A stretch of DNA of 64,000 nt. It comes from Nymphaea colorata. Its lineage: Eukaryota > Streptophyta > Magnoliopsida > Nymphaeales > Nymphaeaceae. A program made the position numbers and the translations under genes. Shown here in pieces: positions 24,800 through 37,437 of this stretch. The stretch lies in NCBI RefSeq assembly GCF_008831285.2, contig NC_045144.1:18739716-18803715 (forward strand). Direction: 5' to 3'. The number at the start of each line of letters is the position of its first letter. Within the stretch, counting starts at the first letter, position 1. The notes under the pieces were generated by a model, which had not been told where the DNA came from, made no database searches, and saw only the letters and a program-made list of their open reading frames with translations.

Positions 24800-25857
24800 C
24801 TTAAACTTAAAATGCCCTTTATCGAAAATTTTTTGCCACTGTGCATCGCATTGGTCAACTTTGATAAAAAACTATGAGACTATTAATATAATAAAGTATA
24901 ATATACCCAGATCCATATTGAGTTCCCCTTTGTATGTACATATTTCCATAAACATCGAGTTTGATTTCATTGAAAGTGTATATAAATAAAGATATCATAA
25001 TAAGAACTTCAAAATTAAGCATGTTTTCATAAATCATTTATGTTATAACCTATAATCTTTCTGTCCGACCAGACTTAGACCAGTCACAAGTTGGGTCCAG
25101 ATTTGATGGATCTGGTAACTAAGTCCAAGTCGGCTCCGGTAAAGTTTGCTTTCAGAATTTGGATCTAGCTTGGTCCAGACTACAAGTCTTGTTATTTTGT
25201 TTTAAATTAGTGAGCATGCATGTTTTTTATTTTTCAAAAACATAGAAAAATAAAAGGAAAAATATATCTCAACGAAGAACGTACCGTAGCGTCGGATGCT
25301 GCCGAATTAATGCTTCCATTGGTCACAGATGGCTCTGCATCGTCAAGGCTATATTTTCCTGTAAATCAACATACGAATAACTAGCTGATCAAAAAGATCA
25401 CATTACAGAAGCTAAATTATATTTAAAATATGTAAATTTTGTGAAAAACAATATCTTTTTAGCATGAATGGTTGAGATAAAAATAAAGAAAAAAATTCGT
25501 CTCATACATACGCACACATAGATATAAATAAACTGAAATCTTGTGGCTATCTTGAGTTTTGGTACGAGCTTGTCTAATCATAACTACTTGATGCATCAGA
25601 TCAGTGTGATTAAACATATCAATGCATCAAATGTTATCGAAGTCATTTTTTTTATTTAAACTTAGATGAAGAAATCTACAAATCATATAATTAATATATA
25701 TATATATATATATATTATCATAAAAATTTGAAATCAGTGAGCTATTTTATGAACAGATGATTCTTTTTATCTTGTGATGCTAAAAACCATAATGGTACAT
25801 TTCATGGCTGTCATAGTAAAGTGCATCTCCAATATCATTTTTAGCACCGGAAACAGA

Positions 25858-25954
<97 letters not shown>

Positions 25955-26627
25955 TGACTGGCATGGCTCATATTGAACAAAGAAAGTAAAATGTGGGGAG
26001 AAAATTGAGCTCACCATCTTCACTGCTGTCGTCGGGGTCGGGAATTGAGAAACGGCAGTACTCTCTAAAGCTGGGAGAACCAGGCAGATCACCTAACCCA
26101 AGCACCCATCCACCTTCCTCTTGCTCTTCCTCTTCCTCTTCCTCCTCCTCTTTCTGTGCTTCCTCCTCCTTCTCCCTCGCTTCCTTGTCATGGCGGTGAT
26201 CAGGAGACAGCATCTCCTTTCCATCGCCGCATGATTCCCTTATCGGCCCCCCCTTGCCGACGATCTGATCACGATCACCTTCACTATCGTTTCTTCTCAC
26301 GGCAGACTCCCGGCCTTCCATTTCCTTCGTCTCCGGCGTCCGCGTTTCATCCTTGATCTCCCCTGCGGAGCACGCCTGTGCGGCTTCCATCGGTGGTGAT
26401 ACGGTCGGCATGGAGAGGCTCCTGTCGAGGGGGTCGATCAAGGAGTGGGATGGGGAGGAGGCGTAGTCCTTGAGGCTGCCGGTGTCGGTCACGACGAGGA
26501 GCTCCTGCGTGGAGATGGTGCTGAGCGTCTTGATTATGCGCCGCCTCCGCCGCAGCCTGAAGAGCGGGCGTCGTTGGCCGGCCAATGTCGTCTCCTCTGC
26601 TGCGTTCTTCGACCCACCCATTCCCAT
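24138..26627 (-). CDS. Acidic plant protein of unknown function, 287 aa
   Basis: Three exons (minus): 26015-26627 (donor GTGAGC), 25285-25358 (donor GTACGT), 24138-24314 (acceptor after a T-rich tract, ending CATGCAG). Phases are 1 then 0 and close to 864 nt. The start is ATG at 26627 (MGMGGSKNAAEE); a second ATG two codons on is possible. Features in order: a basic patch LFRLRRRRRIIKTLSTISTQ near residues 20-40; a serine/proline-rich stretch; an acidic run of about 12 glutamates near 150-170; LGDLPGSPSFREYCRF near 175-195; and a basic C-terminus with KERFRRLRILARGPIAISNL. No signal peptide or membrane segment. The clean splicing and ordered motifs argue for a real gene, but I do not recognise the family. 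Both introns carry long (TA)n tracts. Confidence 0.68.
24719..24796. repeat. (TA)n microsatellite in intron 2 of the unknown-protein gene
   Basis: An uninterrupted TA run of about 78 bp. It lies in the 970-nt intron 24315-25284, which also holds a dispersed-repeat copy around 24474-24650 with gtgtgggcaactgcccacac and tttggctctgcc blocks. Confidence 0.96.
25865..25952. repeat. (TA)n microsatellite in intron 1 of the unknown-protein gene
   Basis: An uninterrupted TA run of about 88 bp, the longest in the window, inside the 656-nt intron 25359-26014 and about 60 bp from the first donor. Confidence 0.96.
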
Positions 26628-26865
26628 CTGAGGGAGCAAACGATGGGAGACAGGAGAGGGAGAGAGAACGGTGGTGGCGGTAGCAAAAGAGATACAGAAA
26701 GAGAGGGTGGTGGTGGTGGCGGCGAAAGAGAGAGAACGGTGGTGGTGGCAGATGAGCGGTGGTGGTGGTGGTGGTAATGGCGTCGGAAACTTGCCGTTGA
26801 TGAGATAAGATTCGTTCTTTCTGGGGATTGCTATGGGCGAAGACGTTGAGACCGTTGCATGGCTT

Positions 26866-26879
26866 TACTATATTTAAGA
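26866..26879 (-). promoter_or_regulatory. Possible TATA box of the 287-aa protein gene
   Basis: The minus strand reads CTTAAATATAGTAA about 240 bp upstream of the ATG at 26627. Position and sequence suit a TATA box with a 5' UTR of roughly 200 nt. GA-rich sequence follows on the transcript side. Confidence 0.4.
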
Positions 26880-28817
26880 GAGAGAAAAAAAGAGATCGAG
26901 ATAGAGAGAGAAAGGCAGCGAGGAGGTGACATGCAATATTACCAGGAATTGGTAATATGGAATGCTTTAATGCTTTTTATAAAATAAAATACAGTATTAT
27001 TTATGTGAGACGTTGATGACGAACACGTGTATGGTGCAGATTCGGTATCACTGGTTTTAGGTGATGCGAAGTGTTAACCAGGTTGTGTAACAACAAGACA
27101 ACGGGGAAAAGTAGGGAATAATCCTTAATTTAGGGTTTTATCTGTTACCACTCGCTGTGTAATTAGCATTTATCTGCTGCTTTTCCATTTGTTTTATTTC
27201 AAGACAGATAAAATGTTTAGATTTTTTTTTCCTATGTTCATGATTTGCTTTGTTCTTGTCCTCATCATTGGTAGTGTATAAATAGTTAATGAATCTTATA
27301 AATGTCAATGGATCAGATTCAGATTAGATATTTGACCAAAATGTTTTAAAAAAGTCTTAACATTCAATTAAAAAATTCGATTTGATTCAGATTTAAAAAA
27401 TTACATCCAATTGGGTTTGGATTTTAAATAAATACTCAGTTGGCTTCATATTCAAATTCTATTTGTGAATAAGTATCCTTATATCTAATATTCATACATG
27501 TTAAAGGTTGGTTCTTAACACATCATAATACTGTTTAAATTTGGATCTTTATTTAAAAGTCTGAATTTCAATAAGAATCAAAAAGAGGGGATTCAAATCA
27601 AATCTGGACTACAGATTTAAAAGTCCAATTTTTTTTTTTTTTGCTGAATTCAAATATGAATATGTAAACTTCCAATAAATTTGTATATGGTAAATGGTAC
27701 ATCTGATTGATCGATTTGAATCCGATTAGTTAACTTCCTTAGACTGAGCCAAGCTCAATTGAGTTTAAGCCCGTCCTAAACTCAGCTCATTAATTATTAT
27801 GATGGTTGTCCGACCTGGTTTGATAGTAGTGGAGTTACCATGGAGCTTGTGTGGGCAACTGCCTACCCAGTTTGTGAAAAACTTTCTCGCTTTGCAAACA
27901 AATCAAAATTGACATAGTCTTATAATATTTGTGCTATCTAGGATTGAGTTTCTAAATTGTAGTCCAGTTGACTCCCATCTTTCTAAAATCAAATCCCGAT
28001 ACAATTAATTTTTAAATGAATACTGCGTAGTACTAAGTTTTAAGTGCCATCATCTTAAAACCAAAATTTAGATACAAGTAGCATGATATTGAAAATTCAT
28101 ATATAATTGAGCATAATCTTTGCATGATCTTGTACTCTAATTAACATGCATTTCAAATCATACTAAATGAAATTCAGGTAAACAAGAGAGGTGAAAGCTA
28201 CCCTTCTTTTCGTTCTCCCTCAAGGATTGCTTTCGAATGTCCATGGACCGACCTACGGAACACTCTTCAATTCAACTATTTGTAGTTCAGAAACATAGTA
28301 ATCATATAAATCGAACTGACTACCAAATATTCACCAGCTTTTGTGTAGAACAACATGTCACGTATTTGCTTTAAAGATTGAATAATAACATATTGTTATT
28401 GTTGCCAAACGCCGCCGAAATCAACATTGCTAAGGACAAACGAACCTCGTGCAGATTCTAAAAGAACTGAGGTGATTCAGTTCTATTGATATTTATTATT
28501 ATTAAAATTATATTATCCTTTTAAAAACTTAGTTTGTATTTATTAAGCTTAATTGAAAAACCATAATTGAAAGAAACAAATAAATTATAGGTTGGGGTCC
28601 CTAACCGAGTCTGGTGTTTGAATTTCAGATATCAAGCTGGAGGCGAGCCACGGGGGCTCAGCACTCTGCGGTCGCATTGAGCCCTAACCGGTCAATGCAG
28701 GGGATGGAGTCGGCGGGCTTTGGCTGCCGCTGCTCAAAATGAAGCCCTGCGAGGCCCAAATCCGCGTGACAGAGCCTCTGCGACGAGGCAGGGAGGGAAA
28801 GAGAGGAAGAGGGAGAG
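26880..28817. other. Intergenic DNA between divergent genes
   Basis: This separates the minus-strand gene at 24138-26627 from the plus-strand gene at 28818, so it must hold both promoters. About 27300-27760 is rich in words like gattcagatttaaa and gaattcaaat that recur near 48830, 51170, 53090 and 54240, probably an old dispersed repeat. About 27836-27900 has the gtgtgggcaactgcctac block seen near 24490. No gene seen. Confidence 0.5.
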
Positions 28818-28961
28818 ATGGGTGGGTTTGGTTTCTTCGTGGCGACGAGGGTGATGGAGATCGTGAAGAAGCACGACTCGGGAGGGCTAGTGTGGAAGAG
28901 GATCAAGCTCACCTCTACCCGCAAAGCTAACGCCAAGAAGAGGCTCCGCCGCGTCTGGCAG

Positions 28962-28996
<35 letters not shown>

Positions 28997-31900
28997 GAAG
29001 AGAAATTGTGTGCTTAGTGGTACGTAGTTAAGGGGTTCTGTTGTTGTTGCTTTGTTTACTGTAAGTTTGGTGGAATACAATAATTTGCTACAATGTTGGT
29101 GTTTGTGATTAGATCGTTCTTCTGCAATGCGGATGGTATATTTTGTTCCACTTTGGTCACGGTACAGCGGTTTACTGACCTGCCCATGTGGGTATACGAT
29201 ATTTTTGTAAGCATACGGTTGCTGTTTGAGTTCAATCTAGTCTATGGAAATGGTCGAGGGTTTATAGTTCGCGTTTGGTGTCTTTCCGTCATGAATATAT
29301 GATCCAGTGATGTTGGTGGTTGTTGAAGTCTAATGATATCTCGCTTTCTGGGCCTTGCGTCAGTGAAATTCACTTAGGGTTTCAGTATGTTTTTCTTTTG
29401 TCAACTGGTTTCTTCAGATATACTGTTTCCTTCTCAGTTTAGTGAAATGTTGCTTCTTGTGGAGACATAATTTCACTTTTCATTAGGTTGTCCCTCGGGC
29501 CTAATCAGATGCTTTGTACGTATTTCTGTATTTGAGTTCTATTTACTTTTCAATGCCAAGGTGTAGTTCAGTTCCAGAGTGAAGGGTTGGATGAAAAAGG
29601 GTAGTGGGGCATGGTAGATTATGGAACTTGAAACGGAATATGTTAAGAATACGTTTGAAACCTTTTCACACTCTGATTATGGACTCTAAGGTCTATCATT
29701 GAAATTGGGTCCTCTAGCCTGCAGCTACATTTTGTTCAATTATCTGCTTTACTTGCTGCTTTTCTCTGCTTTACGTGTATGTTCTTCTATTGTCATTTAC
29801 ATGTGGTTCCTTCATGTTGGTCTCAGTATGTGTCTTATTTGATCATCGCACATATATTTGCTGAGATTCTTCTTGAGGGTTTTGAGTTTCTGCAAGTTGT
29901 TAGTGTTGAAAATACGTACTGCAATTTCATATGTACTTAAGCTTCAATAAAACTATCAATCTTCTGAATGTGCATTTAACAATATGTCAGTGTTTGTTGC
30001 TGATCAATGATGCAATACCTGCCTTCTGGATGGATGCATTTTTCTCCTAAGTAGGCAGCACAGATTCCTTTTCTTTGGACAAGAAGTCTTTTTCCCTTTT
30101 TTGTGCTTGTCGAACAAATATTCTCCCCCTTGTGACTATTTTCATGGGCTTTATGTAGGGTTACGTATGTTGCATGACCTAAGTATTTGAATTTGCCACT
30201 ATGTCCTGCAAGATGCATCCCTTTGGTTAAGATTCTGTTTTCCTCTTTAGCTTTTCCCAGTGGTAATTTTTCCAAAAATATGAGTCACTTGAATTCTGAA
30301 AGTGACCTGAAGGTGACATCAATCCTTCCGTAACATTCGTCCCTTTTCTTTGCTTCAGATGTTTGATTAATGACATGCTTGTGAATCCATTAACTCCACT
30401 GGTCAGTTGTAGCAAATTGGTTTCAAATTGGATTGGCCAGCAAAAAATCATGTGAATTGACTGAAACGAATTGGAATTGTCTGTGCATCAGGTTGGTTGA
30501 AGAATTAGGTCCTTAAAAGAAAAGCTATAGAAGAGAAATCGAAAACAAGAATTAATAGATAGAATAGGCTGTATTCAGAGCACACTGATCAGTTCAACCA
30601 CGATTCAGTTGATTGAAGTGCAAATAGGCTGTTTTTTGGACACTCCGGCAATTCAGGCCAGCAAATGGAATCAAACTTCTGTCTATTCAATTTGAATCAG
30701 CTGATTTTACAACATTTATTTAAGTTGAAGAGCCTTGATCGATTTTATGATGTTGTTTAGAGAGCCTATAATGTAATAGTAAGGGCTTAGTAATCTGCAA
30801 ATAGTAGTTGAAAGAACTCAACATGGCATAATCTGGATTGGCTGATGAGAATGTCATAGTTAGCACGTTTTTTATTTGTACTCTTACTCTTCATGTATGT
30901 AAGATACAAATTCGTTATGCCCATTGTAAAATATTATAAACGTTCTCTCTTGAAATAAAAAAATTATAACTATATTAGACATGCTGATTGCAAAGAACAG
31001 GACAACGTAGGCATGAGCAAGGTATGGTATGATATTAAAGTGTGTGGAACTGGAGGGATCAATGGATCTGTAAAATAGACTAAAAAAAACAGATGCTGTC
31101 AATGGAAGAAACAATTTGTTAGTAAACTCTTGTATAATGGATCACTTAAAAGTTATAGATACATTGGGCAGCAGATGATTAGGTACACCGTTTAAATGAT
31201 ACAACTGAACATGATAAAACGATAATTATAAAAGGCAGAAAAATTTATAGGCCAAAAGGCTAATAAGTATCTGTATTTTGTTGTTAGTGTCCTGTGGTTG
31301 TTCTTTTTGTGAATATCACTGTTGCCACTTGTCATGATTTCTCTTTTATCTTTCATATATGTTTGAGAAGCTTCTCCAATCTTCCGATTCGTGCAGCTTC
31401 CAACTTCCAGAGACTCAGGATGATTTGTACTTTTCTCAATGTAGAATTATGTGTCTGGCTTTGATCATCTTCACCTTCTCATAGGCAATGTCCATTTTAA
31501 TTAACAATCTCTTCACGTGCTTTTGTTATCTACTACATGGCTTTGTAAGTTATGCACACCCGGTGGATATTTAAAATTATGCATAAAGCATGTTTAAGCT
31601 TAGTCACATGGAAAGAAATTTTTTCCTGCACATATCTGCCTCTATGAGAAATTGCCAACTTGAATTACCTTTTCTCCAGTTTATCGAAAATTCCATATGG
31701 CTACCTTCATAAGCATCAATGTTTCAAAGATGTTTGCCATCATGTCATACAGGATCTCAGAATTCCGTTAGTGCATGAACACAGAAAATGTATATCTTGA
31801 GATGTTGAAAACCCTATGGTGAGGGATAGTCATGTCCTTTTCACTACATGAACTTGAAGCTATGCAAAAATGTTAAAAAATTCGTTAAAAAAACATCTGC

Positions 31901-32529
31901 TCTTGATGTGCTGGTGATGTTCCTAGTGAACAACTCGTTCTGCCAGGTGTACCTTAGGTAATTTATGACAACTCACCTTACAGCGCACTGATTGTTCGTA
32001 GTATGAAATGGCCTACCTTGTTTCATGACCTTGTTTCATGACCTTATCCATAGTTCCAAGAGTCAAAGCTGTCACGTAGCATGATCTTAGCAGTTTTACC
32101 ATATTCTCTTAGAAGAGGAAGTGCCGTTAGTGGCAAGGATTTTTATGTTAATTCCCTCCACCTTGAGAATGAGAATATAAATGTGAGCAAGAATAGGAGA
32201 TAAGAAAAGAATTACATCACAATGATGTGTTAACAAACGCAGCATCTGATTTTTGTGAGTATGTTTGTTGAGCTTGTAATGTAACATGCTTAGCATGGGG
32301 TGAGAACAGATCTCTTTTGATAGTAGATTTATTCTATGTGGATAACAGGTCTATTCAATATGCTTGTCATGGCCGGTATAGTTTCTCTTCACAGAACATC
32401 TAACCATTTCCTCGCCTTTTTCCTTCTTGGCAGAATGAAGCAGTACTGAGGGCTTGTTCTGAACCTCCTCCCGAAGTATATACTCCAGATATTGCAAAAA
32501 TCGTGGAAAGGAACATTAAGAAATCTTAA
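28818..32529 (+). CDS. Small basic plant protein of unknown function, 79 aa
   Basis: Two exons: 28818-28961 (48 codons, donor CAG|GTTCTC) and 32434-32529 (32 codons with stop, acceptor TTGGCAG). The phase is 0 and the joined ORF has no stop until TAA at 32527. The protein begins MGGFGFFVATRVMEIVKK, has a strongly basic centre (TRKANAKKRLRRVWQ) and ends in a proline-containing segment and a short basic helix (IAKIVERNIKKS). There is no convincing membrane segment or metal site. The first 15 residues are hydrophobic and amphipathic and could be a targeting signal. High coding GC, a sharp change to AT-rich intron and a good splice pair support a gene. I do not recall its family name with confidence. 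The 3472-nt intron opens with a CT microsatellite four bases after the donor. Confidence 0.65.
28965..28992. repeat. (CT)n microsatellite directly after the splice donor
   Basis: About 28 bp of CT beginning four bases into the intron of the 79-aa protein gene, so the donor reads CAG|GTTCTCTCT. Confidence 0.95.
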
Positions 32530-35527
32530 AACAGAAAATAATAGGAAACAACCTTGAAGGAGCTGCAGCCACCGTTTTGACCTTCAAGATGGCCTGCTAT
32601 GTGCAAGAAGTTAATGATCTCTGTCATGTTCATAGGAGCCAAATTTCTTCTGGGGTTGTATTAAATTGGTTATCCACCTTGTTGACGGAGTTAGTATTTG
32701 AACTTTGACAAGTATCTCTCCTCTGCTGTTTTCGAAAAGCAATTTTAGAGTGGGCCTTATGAGGTGCACTTAAGATCTGCATAGAAGGGCTTCACCGCAT
32801 CAACATACTTAGATGTTGAGGTGTGCCCCATGTGAACACTGTTTGTCTAAATGGAGTCTCTCATATAACCGCTTTTCGATCATACGGCTTTAGGCGTCTT
32901 TGCCTTTGCAATATGTGATTTAGGGGCAGTATCATTTCTTACAAATGTGCTTTGTTTCCTCATACGGACTTTCTATACTTATCTCTAAAGCTGGCCGGTA
33001 CTTGGTAACTTCGTGGAGGAATCCTTTTCTTTTCTTGTCAGAATTTTTTTTCTTCAGTAGAATAGGAGGATAGGTTAGGCAGTATCGTTGTCTCTTCTTT
33101 GTGAGAAACAGTATTGTTCAATTCATCCTTATCCTACAAGTTTGATATTTTACCGTTGAACAGTTAAAGTAAAAACATGATGAGGTAAATCCTCTAATGC
33201 ATAGGATGCTGAAATATTTTCCCTTTGAACTCGTTTGTGCAAACTTCTTCTGAACATGTTCACTATTGATTTGAACGTGGGCCATTGCCTCTTTAGTCTC
33301 ATGAAAAGTTTAACCACTGTGGTGGTTGAGTTACAAAATCCCCCTCTGGTGAAACCTGGTGTTGAACCTTTAGTTGGGTTCTAAATTTTCTCTTCACTTG
33401 TACAGGGTGATTCCATTATCTGACATATTACCAATAGGAGTGAACGGTTTTACTTCAATCTGTTATGATTCTTTCTGCATGAAAAGACAGCATTTTTGTA
33501 AGGAATATTAGGGAAGATATTTATCAGAGCTGGGCCATTGTCTTATCAGATATGGTTGCTTCTCTGTGTGGTCTTTGAGTTTGACATTGTACAGATGCTT
33601 TCAATTGCTTTATTCTGTGCATGTCTGTAAAAGATCAAAGGACTAGACTTTTCTTCTTTACTACTTTCACAAGCGGCCATTGCAGTCACTGGAATTATTC
33701 ATGACCCAATTGCCTTTTGGGGATTCTTTGCAATGGAAAAACCCACAAATGATGATTGGAAATGTGTGACCAGGTTTTCTTTATAAAAAGAATAAGAATT
33801 GTCTGCTTTTTTGGATGGTTCATGGGACATGATGGGGGTTAGGTTTCTTCCTTTCCTGTCTGCTGCACCCCTATGATTCCTAACCTTTGCTGCAAACACA
33901 GCTTGCAAAGTGGAACTTTAGCCAAAGAAAAGCAACTTGAGAAGAAGACATGACTCAGTCTCTTTCGAAAAGAAGGCCCTCTTTATTTTATTGGAGTACC
34001 CATTTCTTTCTTGGTTTTTTTCTATGTTTGAGGCCACCTTCTCCACAGTTTCCTCAAAGCATTAAAGGCACTGCTCATACCGCCTTTCTCATACTCCATC
34101 TTCACGAGGCCGAATTCATTTATAAACACAAAATTAACTTAAAAATCTTCGTCTATTTCCTTGTTTTAAAGCCTTAGATTAACAACTAATTCAATACCAA
34201 ATGAAACACACAAGAACCAGACCATGCTGAAGGAGGTATTGAAATCTTGGCATTGTTCGACTTAAAGACCTTCACTCCTTCAGTCCTAACCCCAATGAAG
34301 GATGAATGGGCCTCATTAAATGCCCAATCTTTAGTTTTCAAAGATCTGTCCTTGGTATGTGCAGAACTTGTATTTTCCTTGATGGAAATGTGAAAGTCAA
34401 AAAGCTGAGATTGATTTTTAAGTGCCTCTTTCTTTTAAGAAGTCATAGTCATTGCAGCGGAGAAGCTATCAAAATTAAAGATAAGCCCATTTTTTAATAA
34501 CTTTCAGGAGTCAAGCAGTGTAGAAGCTTCTGTCCAGAAGTCATAGGGTGTGTGCCCGAATCCAAAACCAGCCGACCTGCTCAGTGTGTACTCAAACCAA
34601 GTCCTATTCATCTGACTTACGCAATTTGTCTAGTAAATGAATGTTTTAAATAATAGTGTTGATGATGTACAAGAAAGATTTTTCAAGGGCATAAAAAATA
34701 ATGATTTGTTTAGCTAGATCTTGTTTAGAAGCACGTGATGAAAAGTACAAGTCCATTTTAAAAAAATCAATGCTATTATCATTAGCCGGAGGGGCTGATA
34801 CAGCTAATTCTTTAAATTGAATTGACAGAACCAAGCAATTCATACCATATTGGTACGTTATTGAACAAACTAATAATCAATGTTACGTTTATGAGTTTAA
34901 AAAATGTAGAAAAAATGCTGATAAAGGCTGTCTCATTATGGCCAACAAGGCTGATTCTCTCTCTCTGTCTTTTTTTTTTGAAAAATAATTTATTTTCGTT
35001 TGCAATATTATCAATTAAAGAAAAAGATGAATTGAATACGAGACCATTGAATTGAAACCAATTTTTCCTTAGATTAGTTTGAAAATGTGATTGGAACATT
35101 CTGTTTAGCAGGATGTAAGTTTCAATCCTGTGATTCCAACAAGCGTAGTGGTCTTTTTGGAGGCATCAAGAATGAACCTTATCATGCTTGAGACCTTTAA
35201 TGGTTCAACTAAACCTATTTCTTACATTAGGAAGAAAAGATCCATTCTTTGTTCCAAAGTAAATTGTCCAATGTAAAGCGCATTTATGTTGGATTGAGTT
35301 TGTACACCTCGTACCTTGTGATTTTTCATGTCAACATTTCAGTTGCTTTTGTATATTAATTAATACTCTCTCTCTCTCAATATATACAATCAAATGATTC
35401 TCTCTCTACACACAAGTATATATATGTACATGTATGTAAAGAGAGGGAGAGAGATTGAAATCTGCTGGCTACCTTTAGTTTTCAGATGCATTTTTATTTA
35501 TCTTCCTTAGCAAAGAACAATCGCAAA

Positions 35528-35530
<3 letters not shown>
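32530..35530. other. 3' flank and intergenic DNA, no gene seen
   Basis: The first few hundred bases after 32529 are the likely 3' UTR. Further on only short ORFs without family resemblance are present (33699-33908, 33950-34177, 34812-35099). Nothing else is recognisable. Confidence 0.5.

Positions 35531-35608
<78 letters not shown>
35531..35608. repeat. Compound (TA)n(GA)n microsatellite
   Basis: About 44 bp of TA is followed without a break by about 34 bp of GA. Confidence 0.96.
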
Positions 35609-35611
<3 letters not shown>

Positions 35612-35777
35612 GTTGATTTCTTGAAAAAGTTAACTTAAAGCATGAGGAGTCCATGTCTATGTCCACTCACTAATACATCTTTCTGTCCTCTGTTGAAGTA
35701 ATAGAGACATGCTTCCTGCTTTTGGAACTCCCCATCTGTACTTCCAAGTTTACTGGTTTGTTGGGTTACTAGAAAAG

Positions 35778-35987
35778 ATGGGATCGAATATGATACCAGT
35801 ACGGGAGGGATACTTCGACCTGCCTGGACCACCACCAATGGCACCACCTGCCCATCGCCGCCACCATCACCACTACCACCACCACCCGCCACCGCCACCG
35901 CCACATGCCAACGTCATGACACCTCTTCCAACCTCCTCCCACCCTCGGGACGGCAACACCGTTTCTGCCCAATACGTTCTTCTTTGA
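35778..35987 (+). other. Histidine/proline-rich ORF of doubtful coding status
   Basis: From ATG at 35778 an ORF of about 70 codons reads MGSNMIPVREGYFDLPGPPP and then a run of His and Pro residues (about 35840-35915), ending with TGA at 35985. The CCACCACC-type repeat is also open on the minus strand as Gly/Val runs, so an open frame is expected from composition alone. It could be a first exon, a gene fragment or noncoding low-complexity DNA. No domain is recognised. Confidence 0.2.
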
Positions 35988-37437
35988 TCTTATTTTTTTA
36001 TTCTATTTACTTGCCATGTTCACCCTGACTTCTACGCAGTCACAGTCCTTGTGAATCTCAAGAAACCAGAGGACATCAATTTTATAATAATGGTTGAGGA
36101 TGGAAGGGAATGTGAATTTAATAACGAGGAATTTGACAAAGGCAGAGAGAATTATTGGTGGTTGTTCACATTAATTTATTAGCGTTATGGCGCCGATTCT
36201 CATTAGAATTCTTAATGAGGTTGCTTGAGAAGATCACCCATCTCATTTCTTGTAGGACTCAAATCCCTTTCAGGATTTTACCTGTGTAAACAGAGAGAAG
36301 AAAAGGGAAACTTATCAGGTTCTAGTTTTCCTTCTTTGTGGGTATCAATAAAAGAATCGAACGGCCACATTCATTTCAAAGATCAATTACGCATTTGATT
36401 GTAGTTTCTTTAGTTGGGGCACTCAAACGCGAGTGAAATGAAATTGAACAACATGCATCCATACAGGGGACCACCCATTGTTGGTGAATGGATGCAAGTG
36501 GGGTTCCTTGTGGACTTTTCTTTCTCTTCTCGGGGAACCATCCATACCGCTCAATCGACTTTTCTTTCTTTCTCTTCTCTTTTTGATGATCAAAAAGAAC
36601 AAATTTCAGTCCACAATCTTCACGGGGAGAACAGTAAAAAACTTACAAGTCAGTTCCGCAATTAAGCGGTACAATCAACCTACGAAGATAGATTACACTC
36701 AATAGAAAACGATACAATGGGTGGTCCTCAAGTCAAACTGTAACCCGTGATTGCTCTTCTGAAGGCAAGAACCACCGTACCAACTTGCATATCTCTCTCT
36801 CTCTCTCTCTCTCTCTCTCCAAATGCATGGCCGCAATAGTTTTTGCAGAATACCTAATTTATCGTATTTCTTGTTTGATGAAGTTGCCATTTTTCTAATC
36901 ACTTTTTCCTTTTTGCATTGTCATGTGAATGCCACAACAATCTTGCTTGAAGGCCAACCAATTTCTTGCAAGATTGAACTTCATTGATATTGTAGAAGCT
37001 TCATTGTTCTTCAAGCAGTTGGATTTGTGGGTTAAAAGGCATGTCCTGTGATTTGCTTGGATGTAGATACCTCAATTCAGTTTTTAAAGATTGAATGAAC
37101 TCTGCACCAATCATGCTCTCTAGTGGTTTCAGCAAATGGAAAAGGAAAAGAAAGCATCTGTAGTCTTGATTAAAATTCCAGATTTCTATTCACAGACTCA
37201 GCATTCTTCCAACTACATGTTAATGGCTGCTTCTGCTTCCGCTCGTTCATTTCTAGAAATTTCATAGTACAAAAAACTATTAAGAAACTGCAGAAAGATA
37301 GAGAGAGTGAGGCAGGGAAGTCGGCAACGGGTTAACGAAGTGCTCTCTTTAGTTAATTGTATTTAACAGTCATGCTGTTCTCCTACCCAAACTCTGCTGT
37401 AAGGAACCAGCCCGCAGGCCATCTCTTGCCCATCTTC
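35988..37437. other. Intergenic DNA and 3' flank of the NAC gene
   Basis: No credible gene. A CT microsatellite lies at 36792-36819. The 3' UTR of the NAC gene should lie within a few hundred bases below 37438. Confidence 0.5.
36792..36819. repeat. (CT)n microsatellite
   Basis: About 28 bp of uninterrupted CT in intergenic DNA. Confidence 0.95.

Noticed and set aside
24672..24989. ORF with a long tyrosine/isoleucine repeat
   Set aside because: It is the (TA)n microsatellite translated; the same happens at 25767-26092, 23591-23852, 35475-35666 and 46784-47124 on both strands.
25968..26639. Single 223-codon ORF as the full gene
   Set aside because: The last codons run past a good GTGAGC donor into intron, and the first codon at 26639 is TTG. 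The spliced model from ATG 26627 with two further exons in phase is better.
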